From Phlebotomus papatasi (Eukaryota > Arthropoda > Insecta > Diptera > Psychodidae), in NCBI RefSeq assembly GCF_024763615.1, contig NC_077223.1, forward strand, positions 60,078,627 through 60,142,626: a stretch of 64,000 nt of DNA. Direction: 5' to 3'. Positions within the stretch are counted from its first letter, which is position 1. Each line of letters begins with the position of its first letter. The notes beneath the pieces are model-generated. The model made no database searches, was not told where the DNA came from, and saw nothing but the letters and a program-made list of their open reading frames with translations. Shown one piece after another: positions 51,421 to 63,550 of this stretch. The position numbers were made by a program, and so were the translations under genes.

Positions 51421-51637
51421 GGGGGAGGTGGGGCTACATTGAGCTGTGGGGCTACATTGTTATGCGATTTTTTCGCATATTTCTAAATGAAACTGGGTTT
51501 TAACATGACGTAAATTGGATAGACAAAATAATTGTGCATCTAAATAAAATAATTGCAAGGACCAGTTTCATTTAGAAATATGCGAAAAAGTCGTATAACA
51601 ATCTAGCCCCACAGCTCAATGTAGCCCCACCTCCCCC
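51421..51637. mobile_element. Palindromic TA-flanked MITE, copy C (intact)
   Basis: Nearly perfect inverted arms: GGGGGAGGTGGGGCTACATT and AATGTAGCCCCACCTCCCCC, with matching TTTCGCATATTTCTAAATGA words. TA lies at 51419-51420 and 51638-51639. The best-preserved copy; it folds into a long hairpin. Confidence 0.88.
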
Positions 51638-53030
51638 TAACCTATGGGTCTCTCTGTGCAGCTCATACAACAAAAATGTGAATAAGAACTGAATCGGAAT
51701 GATTGACAAATCCACAGTTTTGCAGAATCTATTATTTTGATAAAATTCCATCCTGTAACTTGACAAGAAGAATTTTTCATCATCAACAGAAAAATTCCAA
51801 AACTTTTCCATTCTAACCAAAAAAAGAATTGAGATTTATTTTGTCTCATTGTCCACCCTTGTGGCCAATGTTCTTTCTGGTGAGAGATGAAATAAAATTC
51901 CCATAGTACTTTGTTTTTATTTTTCTGTCTGTTGTTCTTTGTCCTTCTCATCTGTCGCCAGAGTCATTGGTTGAGGCCCGGTGAGTGGCAAAAGTGGATC
52001 TCTGGATTGAAATTGACGAATAAAAAATATACGACCCAGAAATTTATTTGATGGATTCACGCACCACCAATGTAACATATATTCTAGCACACGTATTTGA
52101 GTGTTTTTTTCCCTCTCTACAAAAATAGAGAAGAGTCGAATGGAGCTTCTGGAGAGGCAGAGTGGAAGATTGACAGCAATCCATTTGGCCCAAAATTGCT
52201 ACAGAGTACAATAAAAATGGTAAAAAATTGTTGTTTTTTTTTCAACTGGAAAAAAATTTGCATTACAACACTCATTCAGGTCCCACCCACACTTGTTTTA
52301 ACACCCCTCACATCCATACTTGCTCCTCCCCCTTCCCCATATCATCTGGAGCATGAGCGAGTATCTCATAAAATTTACGTGCCATATCTATTTTGTCCCC
52401 AAACCTCACAACCAGAGAAAAATATGACACCTCAATGACGAATTCCTATTATTTTCAGCCACGCATTTCACCGGGACCCACAATAAAAAATAAGTGAGAT
52501 CCTCAGTGGGTTTATCTCTATATGAGTGACAAAAAAAAACAACGGTTGATATGTGTTAGATTTACACGTGTATTTTGTTCTTCCTGCCCTCAAACAGTTT
52601 TTTTTTTATTTTTATTTTTAGAAAGGTGAAAAGGTCAGAATAAAATCAAATAAATACGTACATTGCATTAACGCGATGCTGCTATATTTGATTTTTTTGT
52701 ATTACTCGAACTCGAAAACGAGCAATTTTTACAGATGTAGGTTCGCAGGAAGACCTAATCTGCATCTTAGGAACTCGTGTCAGGACCTATTGGCATCGTA
52801 TTTTCTTCCATTTGGGATACGAAATTTGAACACCTAACCTCAGTAAAACATAGATTAATGAAAAAAATTCATATTACTTGCATTGTATTAAATAAGTCCC
52901 GGGCGAACAGGTGTTCCTTCAACCCTAAACCATCAAATTTTTGCAAAACTTTTCTATTATAAAGTTTCACGATCCCATAGTAAGAAGATCACGCTGTTCG
53001 CCAGTTCTGCCATATATCTGTTACCGACCT

Positions 53031-53299
53031 GGTCACTTAATGGTTCAAGTGGTAGAGTACTAGGACTATGATGCAAGCGTCCCGAGTTAGAATCCCACTT
53101 AGGTCACCAGAAAACTTTCTGACATTAAAAATATTTGAATTGAACCAGTGAGATCGACTGTACTTGATTTCACAAGACATAGGACTGACAATCCCAACTG
53201 TCCATAGGACTGCCAACAAGAAAAACAATTGATGTCCCGAAAATCTCGATTGCGAGAAGACCTAGTTCCTCTATGGAACATTATACCACCAATATTATT
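53031..53299 (+). mobile_element. tRNA-derived SINE, family 2 (copy 2) with target duplication
   Basis: The head has TTCAAGTGGTAGAGTACT and a weakened B box GAGTTAGAATCCC. The body matches 14271-14530 (TTAGGTCACCAG, GACTGACAA). It is flanked by TCTGTTACCGACCT (53017-53030) and TCTGTTACCGATCT (53300-53313), 13 of 14 identical, as expected of LINE-mediated insertion. Confidence 0.75.
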
Positions 53300-53311
53300 T
53301 CTGTTACCGAT

Positions 53312-53576
53312 CTACCCAAGTAGCAATTTTTTCTTAAAATAGTCTTGTAGAATTCCCTAAGAAAGGCACTATAGAACCAAAAATCTATTTATTTACTTAT
53401 AACGCTCTTGCTTCCATCACTGAGATTACTATGAGTAAAGTGGCGCACTCTTAAGGATCTTAAGAGCTGCTATGGGAATTTCAACAGTAAATTTTCACTT
53501 TAAGTCTTTTAAAAGTGCACTAAAAGACTTGTCTAATACTTGGTTCTATAAGGCAGCTATTTTGCTTCTTGGGTAG
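53312..53576. mobile_element. 265-bp MITE with CTACCCAAGWAGCAA ends, 13-bp flanking repeat
   Basis: The left CTACCCAAGTAGCAA and the right (reverse complement) CTACCCAAGAAGCAA differ at one base. TTCTGTTACCGAT stands exactly on both sides (53299-53311 and 53577-53589). Confidence 0.65.
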
Positions 53577-54244
53577 TTCTGTTACCGATCCAAACAGTGC
53601 TATCGGTTTCTAGTTTTTTGCCCTTTCGTTAGCGTTTTCTGTCATTTGCCCTCAATCCTTGGCTACTAAATCTTTCAGAGTCAATACAAAGTTCTGTAGA
53701 ATATTGAAATTTTCGGAGGAGCTCCTTAAAAAGTCGATTTTTATATTCACCCTATGCCTCCCAATTGAATGATTAAAGTGTGAAATTATTTAAGAAAACT
53801 TGAAAGAGCGTTTAACGATTTTGAATTTTTTTATTCGAATTTGATCTCCCTGTTTTAACTGTACAGGGCAATACTTCGTTCATACACGATAGTGGCATTG
53901 AGTTGTCATTCTTAATGGGTCCTTACCCCTCCGGTAAACTTTTAGATCAGAAAAATTTCACTAAATCAAAATTCAGATCTTTCGTTCACAAAGGTTTTGC
54001 ATGTCTAATTAACTTTTTGGCTTCTAGTTAATTTGAATCGACCTTGTAGTGATGTTCAAAAGCAATATCTGGGAAAAGATTGGATACTTGATAAGGGAAA
54101 TGAATTTTGATTTCATAAAATTTTCCTGATCTAAAATGCGTACCAAAGCTATTATGTCTTTAAGGACGAGAAGGTTAAAAATTGGAGTTAAAGATTTTTT
54201 TTTTTATTTTTAGCGTATAATATAAATTCAGATGGACGTAGAAA

Positions 54245-54284
54245 ATTTTTTTAGACCACCGGTGGATCAATCGTTCTGAAAGGG
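54245..54284. mobile_element. Solo piggyBac-type terminus
   Basis: The reverse complement reads CCCTTTCAGAACGATTGATC, then CACCGGTGG, and abuts TTAA (54285-54288). It resembles the right end of 4319-4828 (CCCTTTAAGGACGATTG, then ACACCGGTGT). No left partner was identified. Confidence 0.4.
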
Positions 54285-57272
54285 TTAAGAACAAAATTGA
54301 AACAGATGTAGGAAGCATTTTTCAACGGATTGAAGTAAACTTGGATTCATTGCAAGGGTTTTCCAACTCCTAACAAGCTTGAATTGATTTAAAACCGTAA
54401 TAAAGACTTAACAACCCGATACTGATACGTTTATGAACCGATAATAACTATTTATTATTTAAAACCCAATTGCATTATTTCCACTCAGTTTTGGGGAAGA
54501 ATAACACAGTGCAGTGGAGTAAATTTAGTAAAAATCGGATAATACGAAATGTTGAAATTTAATAATATTCCAAAAGCTTGACAAAACAAATTAAATAATC
54601 TTCAAAATAATTCAAAAATTGTACAATTATTATTATAAATGCTATACTATTATTAAAATCAGAATTCCTAACTTGGTTTGTACGACATTCCGTGGTATCC
54701 GAATGTTTAGCTTACACATTGTTGAGTTTTGACCGTTCCGCAATATCTATTATAAAAATTATTCTAAAATCAATTTTAATTCCATCGAGATTGAGATTTC
54801 AAAGATTACATAAATGTTACTTTATACATTATTGTTGTAGTATAATATCATGAAATGAATTCAGAATTGCGCTAAGACCAACCCTCTAACTATATCATAA
54901 TTTAATCCCACAAATCCATTCACCCATAAAAAGACTAAAAAGCCACAATTAGAAGATACGGATGCTACGATACTATCATTAGATTTTCATTCTGTGGTAG
55001 TAAAATTGAATTAGAAGATGGTTATGAGATTAGAGCGTAATGGTCAAGCGGTAGAATAATTTTGAAGTCCTCTCTGACCCTTAATTTCTTTAGTACACCC
55101 ACAAATTTACGTGTCATCACCTTTTGAATTGGTTTTTAGACGGGGCGACTCTTATGACAGCAAAATTTCGTATGAAACCAGGAGAAAAGATAAAAATTAG
55201 GAAAGGTTTACTTTTTATGGCTTTGTACTCCAGCATTTGTCATATAAATATTCTTAATTCTCAGGGAAGTTCATAATATAATAATTAACATTATAGGAGA
55301 TATGCGTACCTTGTATCATCCATATAAGCTTCTTTATTATAACAAACTTGGAAACTTCCTCGGGATTCATTACATTTGAGCTAAAATAGTTTTGTTATTA
55401 ATTATTGTGATATGCCGTGTAGTAATATATAACACCACAAACTTTAGGGCTTTTAGTGCTTATTAAGCTGCGGTTTTTCCAGCTTAAAACTCGATATAAT
55501 TAGTTTTTGCAACCAAAAAGTGTGGATATGAAAAGTGTATATCATAATGCAAAATTCGACGAAATTCGATAAGCGCCAGGTGAACATTGTCCTGATTTCG
55601 GATTGAAAATTTCCCATGAGTTTGGTATAATTAAATTAAGTTAATTTTCTGCCAGCAGAATCACACTATGCGGATAATTTTGCGATTGGAATTAATATAT
55701 GTGTAAAAAGAGCCCAGAGAGGAAAAATCCCCCTGTCTCTGCACTGAATCCCGATTTATAATATATCATAACTATGAGGCATTTCTGAACTAAATTCTAT
55801 TTAATATTTGCCACTCGTTGTCTCTCCTTTATTTTAAAATACCGTGCCCAAATTCTATTTCTGCTTCTGCATCTCAATTCTAAATGTTTCTATCCCTTCT
55901 GAAATTTATCACACAATTCTGTCGCCGTGGATGCAGATTTGATATGAGAAGGTGCATACACACTGTCAAGAGTTGATTTTTGACCTTTTAGCCCCATACC
56001 CGGTACCCTCACTCCTTAGGCCTCGAGCTCCCAAAATCATTCGACCGAGATACCAACTGAAAACCAGATCTCATTTGAATAATCGAACATTTCTCTATCT
56101 ATCTAATCCAAAATCTTTGATGGCTTTCTTCCAATGTAGAGCATCTTTTTTTTTTTGAAGAATATTTGTAGCCTGAGAAAAGTGAAAATCTCCTCAAAAG
56201 AAATCTATTTTTGCTAACCACCCACATCTCAGGAATTTTCTCTTTTGACTCAATTTCTCAATGGCTCAAAGAATCTCCGAAAAAAAACTTTTCACAAACA
56301 ACGATTTTTTCTATAATATGCATATGAATGGACCAAACAGAAAAATATGGAAAAAAACATCAGAACATTTCTTTTCCAAAACTTCATAAACTCAAAATAA
56401 ATTTTACCAAAATGTATGTGCAATGTGCAAAAACCCGAAATTGATAAATTACATTTAATCTACTCTCTCTCTCTTGACTTTGAAAAATAAAAGAAAAGAA
56501 ATTCTCTTAAAATATCTTGTCTATAAAATAAACTGTTTCACAAAATTTTTGTCTTAAAATAAGACGGGTAATATAATTAAATTAAAAATAATACACGTTT
56601 AAGATCTGTGAGAAAATTTATAATTAAGTTCACAAACTAAAATTAGAACAATTCATTCATACATAATTCTTATCTCACTGTGCTAACAATAGACATAATT
56701 AAACCGGTATAAAACTTAAAGTTTATTTTGAAAATTTTTGATGTTTCAAAAAAACTGCATCGGTTTATACGGGTTAAAACAATGTATTTTCTTTTTGTCT
56801 GTATTCATGTTTCAAGGTTAATTTACAAAGAGAAAGTGATAGCGATAGTATTTGTGGTCTTTAATATTCACAAGAGATCCTTTTTTTCCTGTTGGTATAT
56901 TTCGAAAATGATCACTACGACTTTCTTCACTTTTTGAATATGTTTACAAGATAATCTAGACAAATGTTTCACCTCTACTCGATAATAACCCCTGTTAATT
57001 CGCCCTGTTCCCCCTACTAGTACAAGGTCAAAGGCTAGTAAATATGATAAAAAAGCATTCGATAAGTAACAAAATTAAATTTAGTCAGTAAAATATTAAA
57101 TTATGAATAGTAAGTAAGAAACCAGAATTTTTACATAAAACTAGGCTAAATTTATGTAATAAATCAAAAATAGTTACAGGCATAATTTGAAAAAACATAC
57201 ATATGAAAATTTTACTGCCCTACACTAAGTAAAGTAATGATAAAACTTGATTTTCAAAATTCAAGAATAGTA

Positions 57273-57485
57273 GGGTAAAGTGATACAAGTTGGACATATT
57301 GTCACAAGTTGGACAATTCGCCAGTACAAGTTGGACATGACTTTTTTCTTGATAAATACAGTATAAAATTTGTTTTTAAGCACAGGGAACTAAATTATAA
57401 AACTAAAGCATTAAAAATATACAAATAAAAATGAAGTACCAAATTTATCAAGAAAAAATCCATGTCCAAATTTACCATTTTACCC
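57273..57485. mobile_element. 213-bp palindromic MITE with GGGTAAAGTG ends
   Basis: The left arm GGGTAAAGTGATACAAGTTG and the right (reverse complement) GGGTAAAATGGTAAATTTGG pair, as do TTTTTTCTTGATAAAT and ATTTATCAAGAAAAAA. TA lies at 57271-57272 and 57486-57487. ACAAGTTGGACA is repeated three times in the left arm. Confidence 0.75.
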
Positions 57486-57714
57486 TAATGACTCTTTTCA
57501 ATATTCATAAATTTACTAATAAAAAATTATTGTTTTTCGACAATGAAATACTAAAAAAAATAGTATCGTCTAATCTGTCAACTTACATTTAATTTTAATA
57601 TTTAATTATGTTTTTAATGAAACGTTATACATATAGATATGATCTTAATAGATCAATAAAATTTTTAAGTAAAAGTAAAAATTCAAGATTCCCCAGCAAA
57701 ACTATTCAAGCCAT

Positions 57715-57916
57715 TGTGAGGAGACCTCGACCTCAGAGCAGACCAACGACAAGGTGGCTAAATCAAATTCAGGATCTTGTCTTGCAGCGCCTTGAGATCG
57801 AACCCGAACATCTTTCTGAAATGGCTGAGGATCGACAGGCGTGGGCTGTTAATCTTGATATCATGGACCCCCAACCACAATAAGGATAAGCGATTGAAAA
57901 TGATGATGATGATGAG
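57715..57916 (+). pseudogene. Non-LTR retrotransposon 3' fragment (ORF C-terminus and tail)
   Basis: The frame ending at the TAA of 57881-57883 reads RRPRPQSRPTTRWLNQIQD and then AEDRQAWAVNLDIMDPQPQ. That is the typical C-terminus of a LINE reverse-transcriptase ORF (the GRPxTRWxD and AxDRxxWxxL patterns). A short 3' UTR ends in a GAT/ATG repeat at 57899-57915. The insertion is truncated at its 5' end. RTE-like affinity is inference. The upstream codons from 57608 are intron sequence that happens to be open. Confidence 0.7.
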
Positions 57917-60194
57917 TAAAAAATTGATTTTTGGTGAAGTTTTTTTTTTTGAATTTGGATTTACGAGTATTTTCATTTCATTCTTGATCTTTCTCATCCC
58001 CCATGCGTCCACCGCCGTCTCAGAATTGATTCCAACCTCCAGGTTCAAAAGGAAGAAAGGTCCTTTCTCTTTCTGTATGTTTCGATTTTGCAATGTATTT
58101 TACATTTCATTGGATCTAAGCTGGTCAAAAAGAGAGAGCAAGATTGCTAAGCTAATCTAATCAGTTGTAAGGTACTTTTATTTTAACCTACTTTCTAAAC
58201 TTCTCATAAGCTCTAACTCTAACGTGACTGAAAAATTTCTAGAGTGCAAGAATAAATAATTTAAATTATAAATTAAAAATTTTAAAATTTAATTTTTTAT
58301 AATGAGAGTAATCATTTAAACTTTAATTTTGAGTTTTGAATTTTTGAAATTATCGCTATTTGTTTATTTTAAAAAAGAATTTCAGTGATTTTCCTTATTT
58401 ATTAGGCTGAAAAATCTTTTAAAATATCCGGACATCTATTACAAACGAAAAGACTTCCAATTATGTCTTTTGAGAAATTCTTTCAAAAACACAACAGCTC
58501 AGGACATTCAAAATAAAAAAGAGCATGAAAACATAGCATGATAACTTCTTCCTTTCAACAGTAGCGAATGTGGATTCTAGAATTGTTACAATAACTGCAT
58601 TTTTAGAACCTAATAAAAATATTTAACAATAGTCATCTTCTTTTAGAAACGTTACAATAAGGTCTAACAATCCGTAATAAGTCAGCAGGAATTTAATATA
58701 ACATAACATGTACTAGATTTAGCGATACTATCGATTCGATATTATCGAAAAATTATTATTTCGCGCCAAGATAAAATCTTTGGTAAATTTTTGGAATATT
58801 ATTGCTTAGATTGATAAGATTACAAAAAAAATTGTTAAAAACTTTACTATATCAGTTAACTTGAATCTTGAAATGTTTTTTTATTACAAGCAAAGTGAAT
58901 ATTTAAATATTGAATTAATACATTTTAACAGAAGAATAATATATTTTGGAAAGTCTTTGGGCCAAGTCCATTCAAATAAAGCTAGATAACGGCGTTTAAA
59001 GAATTATACATTTTTTCATTGCCATTCCGTGAACTTTCTATATAAACTATATTATTATTCTTCATCCGAAATAAATCTTTACGAACATGGTTAAATGCCT
59101 AGTTCAAGGAATAGGAAAAGTGCGAAAAATTCAATGTATGGGAAATCCGAGAGTTCCCCACCATCTTCTACTACTACCAACAAAAGTATAGAGTTTAAAG
59201 TTTAATTTTGTGGTACAATGTGATTCAAATTACGTTCATGTGAAAGACCTATTTACTTGAAGTGAGAGAGAAATTGGGCAATTAGAGAAACATTGAAAGT
59301 ATAAGAGTGGAAAATGTAATGACCTACGGCAGTGGAAATGTGTGGAAATTCTGGTGAGCTCCACATGATTAAACATGGGAGAATTCTTTAGGCGCAAAAT
59401 TATGTCACGCACCGTGAATCATGTTAAACAACTCCGAGGTGAAGAGCACCACGTAATATCCTCACACTACCCTTACATAATTTTGAATATGAAATAATAA
59501 AAGAGAAAAAAGCTCAAATGGGTGTGAAAATTCTGAAGAGTTGTAATTCTTCATGAGGTTCTCGCAGTGGATTTTTAGCCATTCATCTAGCTATAAATTA
59601 TATACGTTGGCACACGCATTTTTCTCAAACTCCGTGGAAAAGAAAACCACATGAGTTCGTGAATAAGAGGGCAAAATATAAAAAAAACGTGGCACAAGAA
59701 ACATATCTTATTTTTAACACCCAGAAGAAAAGTTTTTTGCTGTTTTTTATCATCATGTCGTGTGTGTGAAATTTAACAATTTGGTGAAAGATCTTTTTTC
59801 TTTGGTCCACTGAATTATTGACTGTGTATGCTACGCCAGAGATTGCGACCCAAAATAATTCCTCCTACCGGAGGTATTTTATTGGAAAACATATGATTGT
59901 GGTTGTGATTTTCGGACAGCAATATAAACTTACGATAAGCTTGTTTTAGCTTACGGAATATGTGATTATTTCATTGAATATTTTACACATATAGGCTTCC
60001 GTAGACTGATAATTTTTGCATAAAACCGACAAATTTTGAAACCCCTAAATTAGTCATTGTTTGATAGTGTCAAAATTAATTAGATTCTAGATCCATTAGC
60101 GTGACCTGATAACTTCACAACTAACCTTCCGGAGTACACGACATAAAGCTTTCGAATTAATCTCTAAAACTCTTAAAACTCAGTGGTTCTGTTA

Positions 60195-60376
60195 GGAGTT
60201 TGAAATTGGAGTTTTGAAATTGGGATTTTGCTCCTATGTTTAAGTGGAACTGAACAAAATCATAATGTAATTAGTTTCTCAATCTGTTTGTGCATATAAG
60301 TTATATCACGATAAGGCTCAATTTTATTTAAAAATAGGTTAAAAAATCCGAATTTCAAAGGTGCCCCACTTCCCCC
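60195..60376. mobile_element. 182-bp TA-flanked MITE related to the palindromic family
   Basis: TA then GGAGTTTGAAATTGGAG at the left; CCGAATTTCAAAGGTGCCCC then ACTTCCCCC and TA at the right. The body words AAGTGGAACTGAAC and ATAATGTAATTAG parallel those in the 48-51 kb MITEs. Confidence 0.6.
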
Positions 60377-60697
60377 TACATTGGAAACAATTTAACAATT
60401 TAGCTTAAAACTTATATAACTGAATTATATTTTTTTAACCCATTCATTCAATGTAGTAGAAATACTTGAGATAGAATGTTTATATTTTGCAATTGGTTTC
60501 TTACAGAATAATAGATAATTTTTCTGAAGAGAAGGAATTTTTATCTATTATGGAAGCACGGGGAGCCGCTGTTAAACATACGCCTTAACGGACTCTGAAC
60601 TTAAATTCTTTGCATTAATTTATTACAAACTCAATTGATTTAGATAGAGTAACTATCCAAGAACACAAATTGACAATCAGAATATAAATCAGGAAAG

Positions 60698-60973
60698 AGG
60701 ATGAAGGTCAATTTTAACAAATTCGACGGGATGTCAAATTTTCCGTCCACCATTTTGAGCAAAAATTTTGCATGTCCTTCCGCGAAGCAATAAAACAATA
60801 ACAAAATGTATTTTCATCTCTGACGGACTATTTTTCCCAAGTAACTGAATGTCTAAAATCCCTAAAAATCCATTACCGACAGCAATTCGGATAACAATGG
60901 CCCAGGAATAAATCATCTAAAATCACTCAATTTGCGTATGATGTGTAATATCATGGTAGGGAATGGGTTAAAT
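60698..60973 (-). repeat. Dispersed 0.29-kb repeat, copy B
   Basis: Reverse complement of 7209-7501 over its length with scattered substitutions. It contains CAAATTCGACGGGATGTC and CCGACAGCAATTCGGATAAC. Its ends coincide with those of copy A, so the boundaries are probably real. Confidence 0.75.
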
Positions 60974-63319
60974 GAGTTTATTCATAATCAGGGAGACTGA
61001 AACCATCTACTCAAATAATATGAATTCGATCGAAAAACTCTTATTGGTTTACAGAATCACAAAAGCAACGTAATGTGTAAATTAATCACAGAAAATTTCA
61101 TCGAATGACTACAAAAGTTGTAACTTTCCCTCAATATAAAACCTCAAACAATTGTACAAGATTGAATGACAAGTTTATGAACGCTGAAATTTTCACTCCC
61201 AGTCGGAATCGGAAACGGTGGAAATCAATTTTCAATTGGAAAAATAAACTGTAAAAAATTATTCTTTATATTTCTATTTTGAAATTTTATTACCATTGTG
61301 AATGAAATTTACAACAAACATATTTGTTTGATAGCGGTCAAAGATGATAATTCGAAACTAATTTGATAAAAAACATTAATAAAAGCATTAAGTTATTTTT
61401 GCAAGCTTGATAAATAAATTGAACGAATAAAGACACTTAAAAGAGCTTCGATATCCGAAAATTTTTTTCAAAGCACTTTTGCAAAAGATGTGCGAAACTC
61501 GGTTATAAAATCCAAGAATGAGACGTTTGTACTTAAAGGTTCGTCTACATAAAGCTTCACGTAAATTCATGCTCGTATTTTGAATAATCAACATAGAGGA
61601 AATTGCAGTACCTTTCAACAACTTACTTTTTCTATGTTTCCATTTTTTAATGTTCTTAATGAAGAACCTACAAGCAAGTCAGTGATAACAAGGTACTGAT
61701 TTTTATACATTATTTTGTATCTTAAATAATGACACAAGTATCTAAAATCTCTTAAATAATGACACACACATTAATCTCACTGCAAAAAAGAAATCACGAG
61801 TGAGGTTCAAGCGTCTGAAATTTTGTGAAAAGTTTATTCACCTTATGTATTCAACTGATTGAATACATAAAAATAAATAGAACATTTCCCGTAAATTAAT
61901 TTATTGTCCCAAATTTTATATTTTTGATGTCATGCATCCCTGGAAATGTACCAACCTCAGTTGAATTTCGTAAAGGTTATGATATAAAAATTTGGTAAAT
62001 ATAAAGTTGATATATTTTAATATATTTATCAGAAGGCTAAAAACCGCACTTTCCAAAAGATAAAAGGAATTCGAAGATCAATTTCGAAAACCAAAGACAA
62101 TTTATTTCTCATTTTGTCCGCGTGGTGGCTAAAGTGTTTCTTGCTCAAATGTTGAAGTGTCTCGTGTGTCAACAAGTTGCCGGTTGTATCAACTGTTGTT
62201 GTATCTGTATTTATAAACATGTAAAAGAAAATACAAACATCGCCTCTTGCATGAAATTCTGATTCAAAAGAAATGAAGATACGGCAATCGTCGTGTTACG
62301 TCGTTAATTTTCCGTCGTATAACGGAAAATTAAAGCAACGAGGCTAGTTATAAACCTATTCCATTCATTATTCAAGCCCTTCACAATCATTAAGTAACTC
62401 TTCTGACAGATTCGTAATTTAATAAATTTTTATAACCTTGTGAAAATTTAATAAATCAATATTCGAAATTCTGTTTCAAATTTTCGAACATAAATGACTT
62501 TTTGTACAATTAAATTATTTTTATTTTAGCCGGAACACTATTGGAAAAATAATTTCTAGCTTGTCAATACATCAGATATTTTATGCATAATCTGAGAATA
62601 AAAAATCATTCGATAAAGCTTAACCGGTCCATTCGCAACTTCTTAATGTCACAATAGCTGTGATCAAGAAATAACCACATTTGAAAATGACAAGATTATG
62701 TTTTCAGTGACTTAACTCCACAAATATTTAAGAATTTTTCTGTTTTAGATTTTAATCTTAGAACGAATGTAATTTGCAATAACCTTTACCATAGATCATT
62801 TTTTAAACTGTAATTCTCTTCCTTGACTATTCTCATATCCGTAGGATTAAATTTCAGCAGAGTGGAAATTCGAAGAATCTCATTAGCACTAGCTCAATTA
62901 CATAATAAAATTCAGTTTCTCATTTTTCTGGAGATTAAAGAATTATCACCAAAAATACAACGCACAAGATTTTCCTCTTAATTACGGAGTTATCGAAGAT
63001 TTCTCACCCGTGATGGAAATTTTAATCCAATATAAAAAAAGCTCAGAAAAGCTCAACATTTTTTCTTTCTAAGGAGATTCTTAAGAAATTTTCCGAAGAT
63101 TTTCTCTTGAATTGTGGTGGTAAATGTTCCACCCTCTTTAGCTTTAGTACCCATATCAATCAATCATTCTTGTCACCTTTTAGGAGATCACAGAATTTTC
63201 GCACTCTAACAATTTTTGTGTAGTCCATGAAGAGATGTCCTCTCTAGAATAGGTCCAACGGCGTGTGTACTGTGTATTGGTGAGGTGGATGAAGAAAAAA
63301 GTAACCAGTAGACACTTAC

Positions 63320-63550
63320 CAGAAAGCAAAAGAGGCTGACACCCTTCAATGGTGATGGACACTGGGATGGCGTGACAAGATGAAAATCCCACTTTGGTAA
63401 ATTCCTTATGCGAAATACTTCACAGAAACGCCAAAAATTTGTGTCCTCAACTACACTGAGAGAGTATCTCACCGTAACGCAAAAGAAAGAACTGTTGTTC
63501 GAGATAATTAAAAACGATAAAGAATTTAATGCAGAAAGCACTCGAAAACT
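63320..63550 (-). other. Zasp66: Noncoding first exon (5' UTR) of the Zasp gene
   Basis: The minus strand has a good donor (TTTCTG then GTAAGTG) with the last exon base at 63320. From an initiator-like CCAGTTTTCGAG at about 63552-63541 to this donor there is not one ATG in about 231 nt, as expected of a leader. ATGs occur just upstream, for example near 63635. The start site near 63550 is inferred; no TATA box is obvious about 30 bp upstream. Joining this exon to the acceptor at 24989 is also inference: it could belong to another transcript, or PDZ exons could be spliced between them. Confidence 0.42.

Larger units (their letters stand above)
24990..63319 (-). other. Large intron 1 of the Zasp gene (about 38.3 kb)
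   Basis: Lies between the proposed donor after 63320 and the acceptor before 24989. It contains the 2.2-kb, 1.8-kb and MITE families listed separately. Stretches where I see nothing supportable: 25000-26690, 30760-31030, 31470-32350, 33420-35430, 35700-38380, 39400-40880, 45590-48060, 49320-49890, 50130-51410, 51650-53010, 53600-57260, 57920-60190 and 60980-63310. I looked for PDZ-coding exons on the minus strand here and found none. Confidence 0.4.
1..63550 (-). other. Zasp66: Zasp-family gene, transcription unit (partial, exits left edge)
   Basis: Four exon candidates on the minus strand make one gene: 63550-63320 (noncoding), 24989-24562, 629-514 and 312 to beyond base 1. The coding exons join in phase (2 nt then 1 nt carried over) and give a continuous open frame of about 182 residues. 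It starts with a ZM motif, continues into a DUF4749-like segment, and ends in a basic Arg/Ser-rich and Gln-rich region. Zasp proteins bind alpha-actinin at muscle Z-discs through PDZ and ZM; that is family knowledge. Assigning Zasp66 rather than Zasp52 or Zasp67 is inference. Introns are about 38.3 kb, 23.9 kb and 201 bp. The two large ones hold all the mobile elements in this window. Confidence 0.7.

Noticed and set aside
55030..55075. tRNA-like A box (TGGTCAAGCGGTAGA)
   Set aside because: No B box at the right distance.
24990..63319. PDZ exons of the Zasp gene
   Set aside because: A scan of the minus strand for Trp-Gly-Phe/Gly-Gly-x-Asp-Phe codons with splice sites gave no candidate; they may lie beyond the right edge.
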